A stretch of DNA of 47,524 nt from Clostridia bacterium (lineage in GTDB: Bacteria; Bacillota; Clostridia; Christensenellales; CAG-138). The position numbers and the translations under genes are program-made. Of the stretch, positions 18,499 to 26,204 are shown piece by piece. Every line of letters begins with the position of its first letter. The stretch's first letter is position 1. The DNA lies in assembly GCA_017509785.1 (NCBI GenBank), contig JAFWOT010000019.1, positions 1-47,524 on the forward strand, in the 5' to 3' direction. The notes beneath the pieces were generated by a model, which saw nothing but the letters and a program-made list of their open reading frames with translations, was not told the DNA's origin and ran no database searches.

Positions 18499-19140
18499 TC
18501 AGTCGACCGAGCGCATCCTGTTGAAGGGGTAGAGCACGCCGTGAACGCGCCCGACGACGCTGCTCAGCGGGATGGGGCCGACGCGCCTGCTGTCATGGGA
18601 GTTCGTCCTGTGGTCGCCCATTACGAAAACGTAACCCTCGGGCACGGTGTATCCGCCCTCGCCCTGCCCGGTTATGGACCACGGCGAGAACACCGCGGAC
18701 TCTATGAGCATGTTCGGCTCGTAGGCGGATTCGTCGAGCGGGATGCCGTCGACGAGTATCTTGAAAAGGGGTTTGCCGTCCGCGCCGCGGGCGAGCTCGC
18801 CCACGAGCTCGATGGTCTGGCCGCCGGTCGCGACGACCCTCTTGACGAAGCTGTCGTTCCCGCGGTCGGGGTAGTGGACTATGACTATATCGCCCGCCTT
18901 GGGCCTCGTGAACCAGTAGCTGACCTTTTCCACGACGCAGCGCTCGTCGTTCTGGAGGGTGTTCTGCATGGATTCGCCGTCCACCCGGACGGGCTCGAAT
19001 ATGAACGCCCTTACAGTGAAAAGCGCGACGAGCAGCCCCGCGATGAATATGAAGAAATCCAGATTCGAGGCGAGCTTGTAGCCCTTATCCTTCGAGTGGA
19101 GCTTTTCGCTCGCTGTGCGGGCCTTTTTATTGTTCTTCAT
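18499..19140 (-). CDS. lepB: Signal peptidase I
   Basis: A 213-residue membrane-anchored S26 peptidase that removes signal peptides from exported proteins. It has a charged cytoplasmic start, a single transmembrane helix at about 27-48, the catalytic Ser57 in GESMQNTL, the catalytic Lys100 in DSFVKRVVATGG, and the conserved GDHRTNSHDSRRVGPI box. It begins inside the last codons of the DUF951 gene (14-nt overlap) and is followed at once by an inactive paralogue. Given the secreted DUF1002, LRR, dockerin and sortase proteins in this window, it has several likely substrates nearby. Confidence 0.95.
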   Translation of the reverse strand: MKNNKKARTASEKLHSKDKGYKLASNLDFFIFIAGLLVALFTVRAFIFEPVRVDGESMQNTLQNDERCVVEKVSYWFTRPKAGDIVIVHYPDRGNDSFVKRVVATGGQTIELVGELARGADGKPLFKILVDGIPLDESAYEPNMLIESAVFSPWSITGQGEGGYTVPEGYVFVMGDHRTNSHDSRRVGPIPLSSVVGRVHGVLYPFNRMRSVD

Positions 19141-19339
19141 TTTCGTTGACCTCTGTCAATAGTTTTTTCGCCGCTTTCATGAAGGCGCCCCTGTCGAGCA
19201 TGACGACCCTTCCGCAGCCGGTGCATTTTATTTTAACGTCGGCGCCCGTGCGGGTGATGACCCACTCGTCCGCGCCGCAGGCATGGGGCTTGCGCATTAT
19301 GACGCGCTGCCCCACGCAAAAGGAATTGTCCGTCAGCAT
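19127..19339 (-). CDS. DUF951 zinc-ribbon-like protein
   Basis: A 70-residue protein with the DUF951 pattern: VGQRVIMRKPHACGADEWVI, then VKIKCTGCGRVVMLDRGAF. The conserved Cys residues (CG and CTGC) suggest a small metal-binding SH3/OB-like fold. The family is widespread in Firmicutes, often next to ychF or signal-peptidase genes, and has no established function. Its ATG overlaps the sortase stop (TGATG), and its 3' end overlaps lepB by 14 nt, so all three are translationally coupled. A longer in-frame start exists but would lie within the sortase gene. Confidence 0.85.
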   Translation of the reverse strand: MLTDNSFCVGQRVIMRKPHACGADEWVITRTGADVKIKCTGCGRVVMLDRGAFMKAAKKLLTEVNENEEQ

Positions 19340-21417
19340 CAGTTCCTGCCCACCCAGCGGAGGAATATGTAGAGCCTTGCGCCCTTGGCGGAATCCTGAT
19401 GATCGTCGCCGCAGGTGAGCAGAGTCATGAACCTGTCCTCGGTGGTGACGCCGACCGAATAGTTGAGCTCGCTCCTTGCGAGCTGGTAGTCGATCCACTC
19501 CCTGCGCTCCTGCTCGGTGAGGGAGTTGAACGTGCCGGGAAAGTTCGTATTATAATACTGCGAGGACTGGGATGCGTCCCTGAAGGCGGGCTCCTCATAG
19601 AGGGCCCAGACCTCCCAGTAGCCGGTCTCGCCGTAGGTGTTGATCTGCCAGAGGCGGTTCTTGTAGGTGGCGAGCTTCGCTTTATTGTCCTGTATCTTAT
19701 GGAGCTCGTGGAACATGGTGCCGCTCGTCCTCGAATTGTGGCCGGTGATGACTATGTTCCTGTTGTTCTTTCCCCAGTAGAAGTAGATGCTCCCGCGGAC
19801 GACCTCGTTCCGGTCGATGTCATGGTCGTTATAGTACCAGTTGAAATCGTACATTATCGGGTAGGAGATGTTCGTCCCCTTTATCTTTATGTAGCCGAGG
19901 GCGTCCGTGTTCTTCCTCTTGGCGTCGGCAAGGAGGGCGGTATAGTAATCGGTCTTCGCAAAGCGGTCGATCGCCTTCTCGCCGTTGGCCTCGGCGGTGA
20001 TCTTTTCGAGATCGACGACGTCTATCGATTCGGGCTTGGAGCTGTCCGCGATCACGTTCGCCGCACGGAGGAAAGCGCCCGTGAGCTTCGTCTTGCCGGA
20101 GATATGGTCGTTCACGGCGCTCACGTCCGCCTGATCGATCATGCCGTCGCCGTTGACGTCACCCAGTATGACGAACGTCGCATCCCGCGTTTCGCCCGTG
20201 GCGGGCTCGGTATAGACGGTCTCCGTCCCCGTGCCGACGGGGGCGCCTTCGATATAAGTGCCGGGCCCGTAACCGAGGAGCCAGCCCTCGTCCGTGACGA
20301 ACGGAAGCAGCCGCCATCCGCTGACCCTGCCCTGATAATTCGTGTTGTCGCCGAAGCTGACGCAGGTGCCGTCGCCCTTCAGCACGACGGCGTGCTTTTC
20401 GGAAGCGCCGACGAAGTACGCGTCCTCCACGGTCTCATCGACGAAGGAGGCCGTGGTGAAGAGCCTGCCCGTCGAATCGACGGCGTAATCCGCGCCCTTT
20501 GCGGCGAACACCTTTACGATATCCTTCCAGCCCGCGGTCGGGTCGGAAGCGTTCCCGGAGCTCTTCCCGCCGGACTTGCTCCCGTCGGCCTCATCCGAAG
20601 GATCCGCCGTGGGAGCCGCGGATGAGCCGTCGTTCCTGCCGGCCTGAGCGCCGTCATTGCGGACGACGGGGATGCTCCTTACCGTGCCGTCCGTCAGGAG
20701 GAGCAGTATGTGGTCGGGCGCCGCTTCGATATCCGCGGCGGGGAGCGAGCTGAGTCCCGCGTCGAACCCGGAGCCGAGCGTCGTTACGACGCCGTCTTCG
20801 CAGAGGGCGGCGGTATACGTGCCGGCCGCCGTGACCTTTCTGACCTTCTCCCATTCACCCACATCGCACTGCCCTTCGGCGTTATCGCCGCAGGCGGCGA
20901 CGGTACCGTCCGTACGGAGGCCGACAAGGTGCTTGTCGCCCATCGCGAGGTCGACCGTCCCCTGCCATTCGAGCGCTTCGGCGAACGAGGTCATAAAGAA
21001 GCCGTTCAGCCTGATGGAGCTGTCCCTCATGAGGGCGGCGGTCGTCGTGTCGTTCGTTTCGAGATCGACGACGTTCTCCCAATCGTAGATGAGGTGCTGA
21101 CCCATCGTGCTGATGCCTATGAAGCGGACCGAGCCGTCTATGCCGACGCCGTAGGTGCCGTTCTTGTTGGCGCGGATGAAGCCGTCGCTCTCACGCATGG
21201 TGACGTAGACGTTTACGGGTTCGGGGGTTATTGCCGGCTCCTCCGTAACGACGGGGTCCGTAGGGGAGGCCTCGTCCGTCGGGACGACTATCACCGAGGG
21301 GTCTCCCGTTTCCGGCGCGCACCCGAGGAAGCCTTTCCCGCCGCACCCCGCAAGGGTGAGAGCCGCGAGTATGAGCGCCGCGAGCGCCGCGATCCTGTGC
21401 TTATTTCTATTCATCAT
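19339..21417 (-). CDS. Lipoprotein with RCC1-like repeats, dockerin-like segment and class B sortase domain
   Basis: A 692-residue protein. It starts with a lipoprotein signal (TLAGC, Cys25) and a Pro/Thr/Glu-rich spacer (40-70). Residues about 75-375 hold RCC1/beta-propeller-like repeats such as GDKHLVGLRTDGTVAACGDN and EKHAVVLKGDGTCVSFGDNT, interrupted by a Ser/Gly/Asp-rich insert (255-295). A dockerin-like calcium motif, GDVNGDGMIDQADVSAVNDH, opens a segment at 419-480. Residues 488-692 are a class B sortase: YIKIKGTNISYPIM, His560 in ITGHNSR, Cys669 in TLLTC and Arg681. Sortases link surface proteins to peptidoglycan or pilin. No sortase substrate is obvious nearby. The gene heads a seven-gene operon; GGAGCG precedes the ATG. 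Confidence 0.88.
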   Translation of the reverse strand: MMNRNKHRIAALAALILAALTLAGCGGKGFLGCAPETGDPSVIVVPTDEASPTDPVVTEEPAITPEPVNVYVTMRESDGFIRANKNGTYGVGIDGSVRFIGISTMGQHLIYDWENVVDLETNDTTTAALMRDSSIRLNGFFMTSFAEALEWQGTVDLAMGDKHLVGLRTDGTVAACGDNAEGQCDVGEWEKVRKVTAAGTYTAALCEDGVVTTLGSGFDAGLSSLPAADIEAAPDHILLLLTDGTVRSIPVVRNDGAQAGRNDGSSAAPTADPSDEADGSKSGGKSSGNASDPTAGWKDIVKVFAAKGADYAVDSTGRLFTTASFVDETVEDAYFVGASEKHAVVLKGDGTCVSFGDNTNYQGRVSGWRLLPFVTDEGWLLGYGPGTYIEGAPVGTGTETVYTEPATGETRDATFVILGDVNGDGMIDQADVSAVNDHISGKTKLTGAFLRAANVIADSSKPESIDVVDLEKITAEANGEKAIDRFAKTDYYTALLADAKRKNTDALGYIKIKGTNISYPIMYDFNWYYNDHDIDRNEVVRGSIYFYWGKNNRNIVITGHNSRTSGTMFHELHKIQDNKAKLATYKNRLWQINTYGETGYWEVWALYEEPAFRDASQSSQYYNTNFPGTFNSLTEQERREWIDYQLARSELNYSVGVTTEDRFMTLLTCGDDHQDSAKGARLYIFLRWVGRN

Positions 21418-21480
21418 TGAATTATCGCTCCTGTCAAAAATAGAGTACCGAGCATATCATAACACATTTTCAATAAAAAG

Positions 21481-21514
21481 AAAACCCACATGTGGGCCCA
21501 CACGCGGGTTTTTT
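21481..21514 (-). terminator. Terminator between gltS and the sortase gene
   Basis: Inverted repeat AAAACCC...GGGTTTTTT enclosing an inner GTGGGCCCAC stem. T-runs occur on both strands, so it can end gltS transcripts on the minus strand and is potentially bidirectional. Confidence 0.8.
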
Positions 21515-21541
21515 GAGAAAACTTTTTTCTTGCGGACGCGG

Positions 21542-22960
21542 TCAGCGGTCCTTTTTCCTCCCCGCGAGGCGTATGAACAGCATCAGCAGGGCGAAATAGA
21601 CGACTATGATCCCCATCACGGCGTAAAGGAGCGCATCCGATTTGGCGGCCGTCGTGACGAGTATAAGCAGCGGAGCGCCGAAGAGTATGCCGCTGCTCGA
21701 CCCGGTGACGAGGTTGTTCGCGGCGGGAGTTTTGAAATCGGGATCGATCTCACGAAGGAGCAGTATGCCGGAGCCTATCGTGCCGGTCATCATCCCATAC
21801 ATGGAGATGAGCCCCTCGCGGTAATAATCCGGGCAGACGCTGCGGCAGACCCTTTTGAGGTAGAACCAGGTGACGACGCCGCCCGCCGCCGCGAGCAGGG
21901 CGAAGGGTACCCAGAGGCCGGAAAGATCCTCGGGATCTATGCAGGCGATGCCGGCGACGATCATGACGTCGAAGAAGAAGCCGGAAAGGCGGTTCAGAAG
22001 ATAGCTGTTGCGGTAGCGGCGCTTCATCCAGCCGCGCTTGTGAGCCCCGTCGAGAAGAAGCTTCGTCAGCATCGCGACGGCGGAACCGATTATGAAATTG
22101 AAGCCCCAGAGCATCGGGTTGAGGAGCGAAGCCACACCGGGAGCCGCGGCCTCCAGCAGGGAGGTCAGGCCCTTCGTCACGAGGTATGTCACGAGGTACA
22201 CGACGAGTACGAGCCCCATCTGGATGGAGAGCTTGTCTATCGAGTCGGAGATGGGGATCTCCCCCTCGCCCTGGAAATAGGAGGCGGGCAGCTCATCCGC
22301 CCTGCCCTCCTGGCCGGAGGCGGACTTGACGAGCCCCCTGCGCCGCCAGAAGTTGAGCACGATGACTCCGACCACGCAGGCGCAGATATACCCCGCCGCG
22401 GCGAGGGCGAGCCCGAAGCTCTTTCCCCCGGCAAAGCCGTAGCTCTCGTAGGTCATGCCTATGTTGTTAGCCTGGCCGGGGCCCTGCCCGTAGCCCATCG
22501 GCAGGAGCAGACCCGCCGCCTTGAAGAGATCGGGCTTTATGAGAAGGCCTATGCCGATCGTTATAACGAGCCCGACGAACGCCTGCACGAGGTATGCGCC
22601 GACTATCATCGCGCCCGAGCGGACGCCCGCGCCCTTCTTTGCGCCGGGCTCAGCCGCGCGCAGGCTCATAGCGATAAAGCCGAGCGCTATGCAGTGGTAG
22701 ACGAGCGTGTCCATGAGCTCCATATTGAAAAAATCCCTCACGCCGAAGCCCCTCAGTATGAGCTTTGCGATCAGCATCAGGAACCCCGCTATGACCGAAA
22801 CGGGCATGAGGCTCTTCCTGATAAAGGGCAGTCGCCTCAGGATATTCGCGGCGAGTATGACGAGCGCTATGAGCCCCATCTGGAACACGGCGTTCCATAC
22901 TCCCTCCGAAGCGTAGAATATGCCCGAAGCTTCGGCTTCAAGCAGCAGCGGCGTGATCAT
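21542..22960 (-). CDS. gltS: GltS-family sodium/glutamate symporter
   Basis: A 472-residue integral membrane protein with two sets of about five helices, matching the ESS (GltS) family. The family's re-entrant-loop motif is visible as GYGQGPGQANNIG (about 157-169), with a second one near GMMTGTIGSGILLLREIDPD (about 390-410). It probably imports glutamate or a related dicarboxylate with sodium. Its ATG overlaps the plsC stop (ATGA), so it is translationally coupled as the third gene of the XRE-plsC-gltS unit. The linker between halves carries an acidic loop (SASGQEGRADEL). Substrate is inferred from family only. Confidence 0.85.
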   Translation of the reverse strand: MITPLLLEAEASGIFYASEGVWNAVFQMGLIALVILAANILRRLPFIRKSLMPVSVIAGFLMLIAKLILRGFGVRDFFNMELMDTLVYHCIALGFIAMSLRAAEPGAKKGAGVRSGAMIVGAYLVQAFVGLVITIGIGLLIKPDLFKAAGLLLPMGYGQGPGQANNIGMTYESYGFAGGKSFGLALAAAGYICACVVGVIVLNFWRRRGLVKSASGQEGRADELPASYFQGEGEIPISDSIDKLSIQMGLVLVVYLVTYLVTKGLTSLLEAAAPGVASLLNPMLWGFNFIIGSAVAMLTKLLLDGAHKRGWMKRRYRNSYLLNRLSGFFFDVMIVAGIACIDPEDLSGLWVPFALLAAAGGVVTWFYLKRVCRSVCPDYYREGLISMYGMMTGTIGSGILLLREIDPDFKTPAANNLVTGSSSGILFGAPLLILVTTAAKSDALLYAVMGIIVVYFALLMLFIRLAGRKKDR

Positions 22961-24138
22961 CGTTTTTCCTCCCGTGAGCCCGCAGCGGCTCTGTGCGCCC
23001 CATAAGCGAGGAGCACGAGCCTCAGCGCGGCATTATTGCTTTTGAATTCGTAGTATCCGCCGTCCGCGGAGAAGAGCAGCCTATCCGTCTTCACCATGGA
23101 CATATCGTCTGTTTCGTCGAACGGGAAGCGCCTGCCGCCCGCTTCGACGTAAGCAAGGCCGGGATCCAGCGCGAGCCTCGTCTTTTCGGATCTCTCACGC
23201 CCGCCGTTCCCGTCGCTGAGGCGGGTGAACTTTCCCTCGAACACGGGGGCCGCCTTCGCTCCGCCGGAAAGCGCGAGCTCATAAAGCTTTTCCTTCTGCC
23301 AGGCGTCCCATTCCGCAACGGTCGAAAAGTACGAGCCCTTCTCAAAGAAGCCGAGCTCGTCCACGAGCGAGTTCGCCCCGCATTCCTTACAGAAGACGGT
23401 GTTGTCCTTCGAGGCGAGCGTCCCGAGCCCGAAGCATTCGGGGCATACGGCGAGCGCCCTCTCCAGCCCCTCGGCGCGTCGGTCGGAGGGGATGAGCCGC
23501 CTCTCGGCGCGCTGACGCGTCCAGGCGTCCTCGAAGATATCGGCGTTGATGGCGGCCGTGACCTCGTCCGCGCTCATGCCCGCGAGCCTCTCCGCCGAAT
23601 AGAAGCCGACCTGCCCGCCGTGCATGTGCACGCGGCGGAGACTGCGGCTCCACCTCGGGCGGGAAAGATAGCCGCCTTCGATCCTGAACGTGACGAGCGG
23701 CTTCCCCGAAGCCTTGGCGAGCTTGCCCGTCGCGGGGAAGACCCCGTGCGTGAGCCCGTCCCAGGTGCAGTCGCCCTCCGCGAAGAGGACGACGCTCTCT
23801 CCCCCGCGCAGCCGCCGCAGGCACGCCTTGACCGTTCCCGCGCCCGAGGCCGCCTTGGAGCGGGGTATGGGCGCGACGAGCTTATCGATAAGCTTCGAAA
23901 CGAGCCCGAGCCGCATTATGTGCTCGCTCGCGACGTACGCGGGCGGATCCTTCCCCAGCGCGAGGCCGACGAAGAACGGATCGAGATTCGTTACGTGGTT
24001 CGAAACTATGAGGCAGGGCCCTTCGGCCTCCATGCTCTCGCAGGAGTAATCGTAACCGCGGGTGATAAAGCGCGGCGTGATAAAGCGCAGCAGCCCCCAC
24101 GCGGCGCGCCTGACGCGCGGTATCCCATCCCCGGGCAT
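22957..24138 (-). CDS. plsC: 1-acylglycerol-3-phosphate acyltransferase-like protein with C-terminal zinc ribbon
   Basis: A 393-residue protein. Residues 20-215 form a PlsC/LPLAT domain: SNHVTNLD with the catalytic HxxxxD (H48, D53), PIPRSKA, and FAEGDCTWDG (119-128), a variant of the substrate-binding FPEGTRS motif. Unusually, about 180 further residues follow, starting with a zinc ribbon (CPEC at 232-235 and CKEC at 250-253) and a region ending in FDETDDMSMVKTDRLLFSAD. Typical PlsC proteins end near residue 240. The extension occurs in some clostridial LPLATs but its role is unknown. It overlaps both neighbours by 1-4 nt. Confidence 0.8.
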   Translation of the reverse strand: MPGDGIPRVRRAAWGLLRFITPRFITRGYDYSCESMEAEGPCLIVSNHVTNLDPFFVGLALGKDPPAYVASEHIMRLGLVSKLIDKLVAPIPRSKAASGAGTVKACLRRLRGGESVVLFAEGDCTWDGLTHGVFPATGKLAKASGKPLVTFRIEGGYLSRPRWSRSLRRVHMHGGQVGFYSAERLAGMSADEVTAAINADIFEDAWTRQRAERRLIPSDRRAEGLERALAVCPECFGLGTLASKDNTVFCKECGANSLVDELGFFEKGSYFSTVAEWDAWQKEKLYELALSGGAKAAPVFEGKFTRLSDGNGGRERSEKTRLALDPGLAYVEAGGRRFPFDETDDMSMVKTDRLLFSADGGYYEFKSNNAALRLVLLAYGAHRAAAGSREEKR

Positions 24139-24746
24139 CAGTTATTATCCTCCGGGGGCTCTTCGCCGTCGGGCATCTCGCGCTTGCCGAGCACACCCCC
24201 TATGAGCGAGCCCAGGAGCCCGCCGCCGTTATCGGCGTTGTTGTTATTGTTGTTGTTATTGCCGCCGAAGAGCGAGGTTATGAGGTTCCCGCTGCCGCCG
24301 GAATTGCCTCCGCCGAGGAGCGTGCCGAGAACGCCCCCTATGCCGGGACCCGCGGAGTTCCCGCCGAGCAGGCCGGAAAGTATGCTGCCCGTTTCCTCCG
24401 CTCCCTCGTCAAGGAGCTCCATCGCCGCCTGCTTCGTCTTATCGTCCGCCTTGCGGAAGAGCGTGACGAGCTTCTTTTCATCCGCCGTGAGCTTCACCCC
24501 GGAGGAGGAAGACGCGGTCTTGCCGGAGGAGCCGCCGCTCTTCGCCTCAAGCAGACTCTTCTGCGTGACGCCCGTTGCCTTGGCTATCGCCTTCAGCTGC
24601 TCCTGCGTGAGGGTCTTTTCCCCGCGCTCCGCCTTACCGATATCCGAAGCGGTGAGCCCCTTCACCTTCTTCGCGAGCTGCTCCTGTGTGAGCCCCGCCT
24701 TGGTTCTCGCTTCCTTTATAAGAGTGCCGACGTTTTTTGCCGCCAT
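24138..24746 (-). CDS. XRE-family regulator with Gly-rich, poly-Asn tail
   Basis: A 202-residue protein. Residues 5-60 form a Cro/C1-type HTH (GTLIKEARTKAGLTQEQLAK, LTASDIGKAERGEKTLTQEQ). A Ser/Gly linker and an amphipathic helix (LTADEKKLVTLFRKADDKTK, about 92-120) follow. The tail is a low-complexity region of LLGG/GGVLG repeats with eight consecutive Asn codons (24237-24260) and an acidic end. The ATG at 24746 has GGGAGGGA upstream; a longer start overlaps the promoter. Its stop overlaps the plsC start by 1 nt (TGATG). DNA binding is likely; the tail may mediate self-association, which is inference. Confidence 0.8.
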   Translation of the reverse strand: MAAKNVGTLIKEARTKAGLTQEQLAKKVKGLTASDIGKAERGEKTLTQEQLKAIAKATGVTQKSLLEAKSGGSSGKTASSSSGVKLTADEKKLVTLFRKADDKTKQAAMELLDEGAEETGSILSGLLGGNSAGPGIGGVLGTLLGGGNSGGSGNLITSLFGGNNNNNNNNADNGGGLLGSLIGGVLGKREMPDGEEPPEDNN

Positions 24747-24773
24747 GCTTATCCCTCCCGATAGTTTTTTCAT

Positions 24774-24801
24774 ATTATATCATAACCCGCCCCTCACTTA
24801 A
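24774..24801 (-). promoter_or_regulatory. Promoter of the XRE-plsC-gltS operon
   Basis: TATAAT (24779-24774) with a weak TTAAGT (24801-24796) 16 bp upstream, about 28 nt before the XRE start codon. Confidence 0.55.
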
Positions 24802-24859
24802 AGCGTCGAAGCGATAAAAAATAAGGCAAAACGGGTACGTTTCCCCCTTCGCGAAACGA

Positions 24860-24885
24860 AAAAGCTCCGGGCTGCCGGAGCTTTT
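24860..24885 (-). terminator. Bidirectional terminator after the CDF transporter gene
   Basis: Perfect 11-bp stem, AAAAGCTCCGG/CCGGAGCTTTT, with a 4-nt loop. T-rich flanks occur on both strands. Confidence 0.85.
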
Positions 24886-24925
24886 GTTTCTCAGACGTCG
24901 TGCGTGCCGTTTTGAGCGGCGGCGA

Positions 24926-26056
24926 TCAGACGTCGAAATCCTGTATTATATTGAAGCTGTGGTCGGGGTAGGCGGCCTCGACCTCGGAGCGGATGTCCGC
25001 GAAAACCGCGTCCCTGTCCTTCAGGGCGAAATCGAGTATAACGTCGAACGAGACCGTCTTTGAATCCTCGTCGGCATGGAAGCCGTGTATCTGGAGGGCG
25101 CCCTCGTGCTTCATAACGATCCGCGTTATCTCGGAGCACATCGCGCCGACGGCGTCGCTGCCGGTGTTGCGGGCGTAGATGCCGACGCCCGTCAGGAGCA
25201 CGCCGTGCTTTTCGAGCACGTTCCCGGCGATGCGCCGCTCGATCGCGTCGAGCTCACGCGCGGTCATCGTGTCGGGGACCTCCACGTGCACCGAACCGAC
25301 GATCCTTTCGGGGCCGTAGCTGTTGAGTATGAGATCGTAAGCGCCGAGCACCTCCGGCTCCTCGCAGACGGTCGCCTTTATCTCCTTCACGAAATCGGGA
25401 TCCATGCGGCGGCCGAGTATCTCGTCGAGGCTCTCGAGGAGCATCTCGACGCCGGACTTGATTATGAATATCGAGATCACCACGCCGACGTACGCTTCGA
25501 GGCTGACCTTCGTCAGGAGGTAAATTACCGCGCAGACGAGCACGGAGGCGGAGAGTATCGCGTCGAAGAGGGCGTCGGAGCCCGACGCGACGAGCGCGCC
25601 GGAATTGACCTTCTTGCCCGTCCTCTTGACGTACGTGCCGAGGAGTATCTTCGCAATTACGGCGGCCGCGATTATTATGAGCGAGACGGTCGAATAATCC
25701 GCCGCCTCGGGGGTGATAATCTTCTTGATCGATTCGACGAGCGAGGTTATGCCCGCGTAGAGCACGAGCGCGGCTATTATCATCGAGCTGACGTATTCGA
25801 TCCGCCCGTAGCCGAGGGGGTGCTTCTTGTCGGGCTTTTTGCCGGCGAGCTTCGTCCCTATGATGGTTATGACGGACGAAAGCGCGTCGGTGAGGTTGTT
25901 GACCGCGTCAAGCACGACGGCGATGGAGTTGGCGATAAGGCCGACCGCCGCCTTGAACCCGGCGAGCAGCACGTTTACGATTATGCCTATGACGCTCGTT
26001 CTGACTATGACGCCGCCGCGCGATTCGGGCGAGGCGTTCGATCTCTTTTCTTCCAT
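24926..26056 (-). CDS. Cation diffusion facilitator (CDF) metal transporter
   Basis: A 376-residue CDF protein with six transmembrane helices (about 20-210) and a cytoplasmic ferredoxin-like domain (about 215-290), followed by a further C-terminal domain. The TM2 metal-site region reads DAVNNLTDALSS and TM5 has SGSDALFDAIL. GKKPDKKHPLGYGRIEY is the usual loop after TM2. The family exports divalent cations (Zn, Mn, Fe or Co) against protons. The metal cannot be assigned, as the TM2 site has D-x(3)-N-x(2)-D rather than a His motif. I chose the ATG at 26056, with AAGGAGAGG upstream. It is divergent from a MATE exporter. Confidence 0.88.
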   Translation of the reverse strand: MEEKRSNASPESRGGVIVRTSVIGIIVNVLLAGFKAAVGLIANSIAVVLDAVNNLTDALSSVITIIGTKLAGKKPDKKHPLGYGRIEYVSSMIIAALVLYAGITSLVESIKKIITPEAADYSTVSLIIIAAAVIAKILLGTYVKRTGKKVNSGALVASGSDALFDAILSASVLVCAVIYLLTKVSLEAYVGVVISIFIIKSGVEMLLESLDEILGRRMDPDFVKEIKATVCEEPEVLGAYDLILNSYGPERIVGSVHVEVPDTMTARELDAIERRIAGNVLEKHGVLLTGVGIYARNTGSDAVGAMCSEITRIVMKHEGALQIHGFHADEDSKTVSFDVILDFALKDRDAVFADIRSEVEAAYPDHSFNIIQDFDV

Positions 26057-26089
26057 TCCGATCCTCTCCTTCCGGTGTCCGTTTTCCCT

Positions 26090-26118
26090 ATTATGCACCA
26101 TCGGCGCGGTTTTTTCAA
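26090..26118 (-). promoter_or_regulatory. Promoter of the CDF transporter gene
   Basis: TTGAAA (26118-26113), 17-bp spacer, CATAAT (26095-26090), about 34 nt before the start. Confidence 0.7.
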
Positions 26119-26204
26119 TACCGCGGCGCAATATTATATTTACCGCCGCCCCTATCTTTTCACGGTGCAGATGTTATAATGAAGAAAAAGCATCCGGAGT
26201 GAAT

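Noticed and set aside
22993..24801. Open frame of about 600 codons antisense to plsC and the XRE gene
   Set aside because: Composition bias and the absence of any motif; it crosses two genes with clear function and the promoter of the XRE operon.
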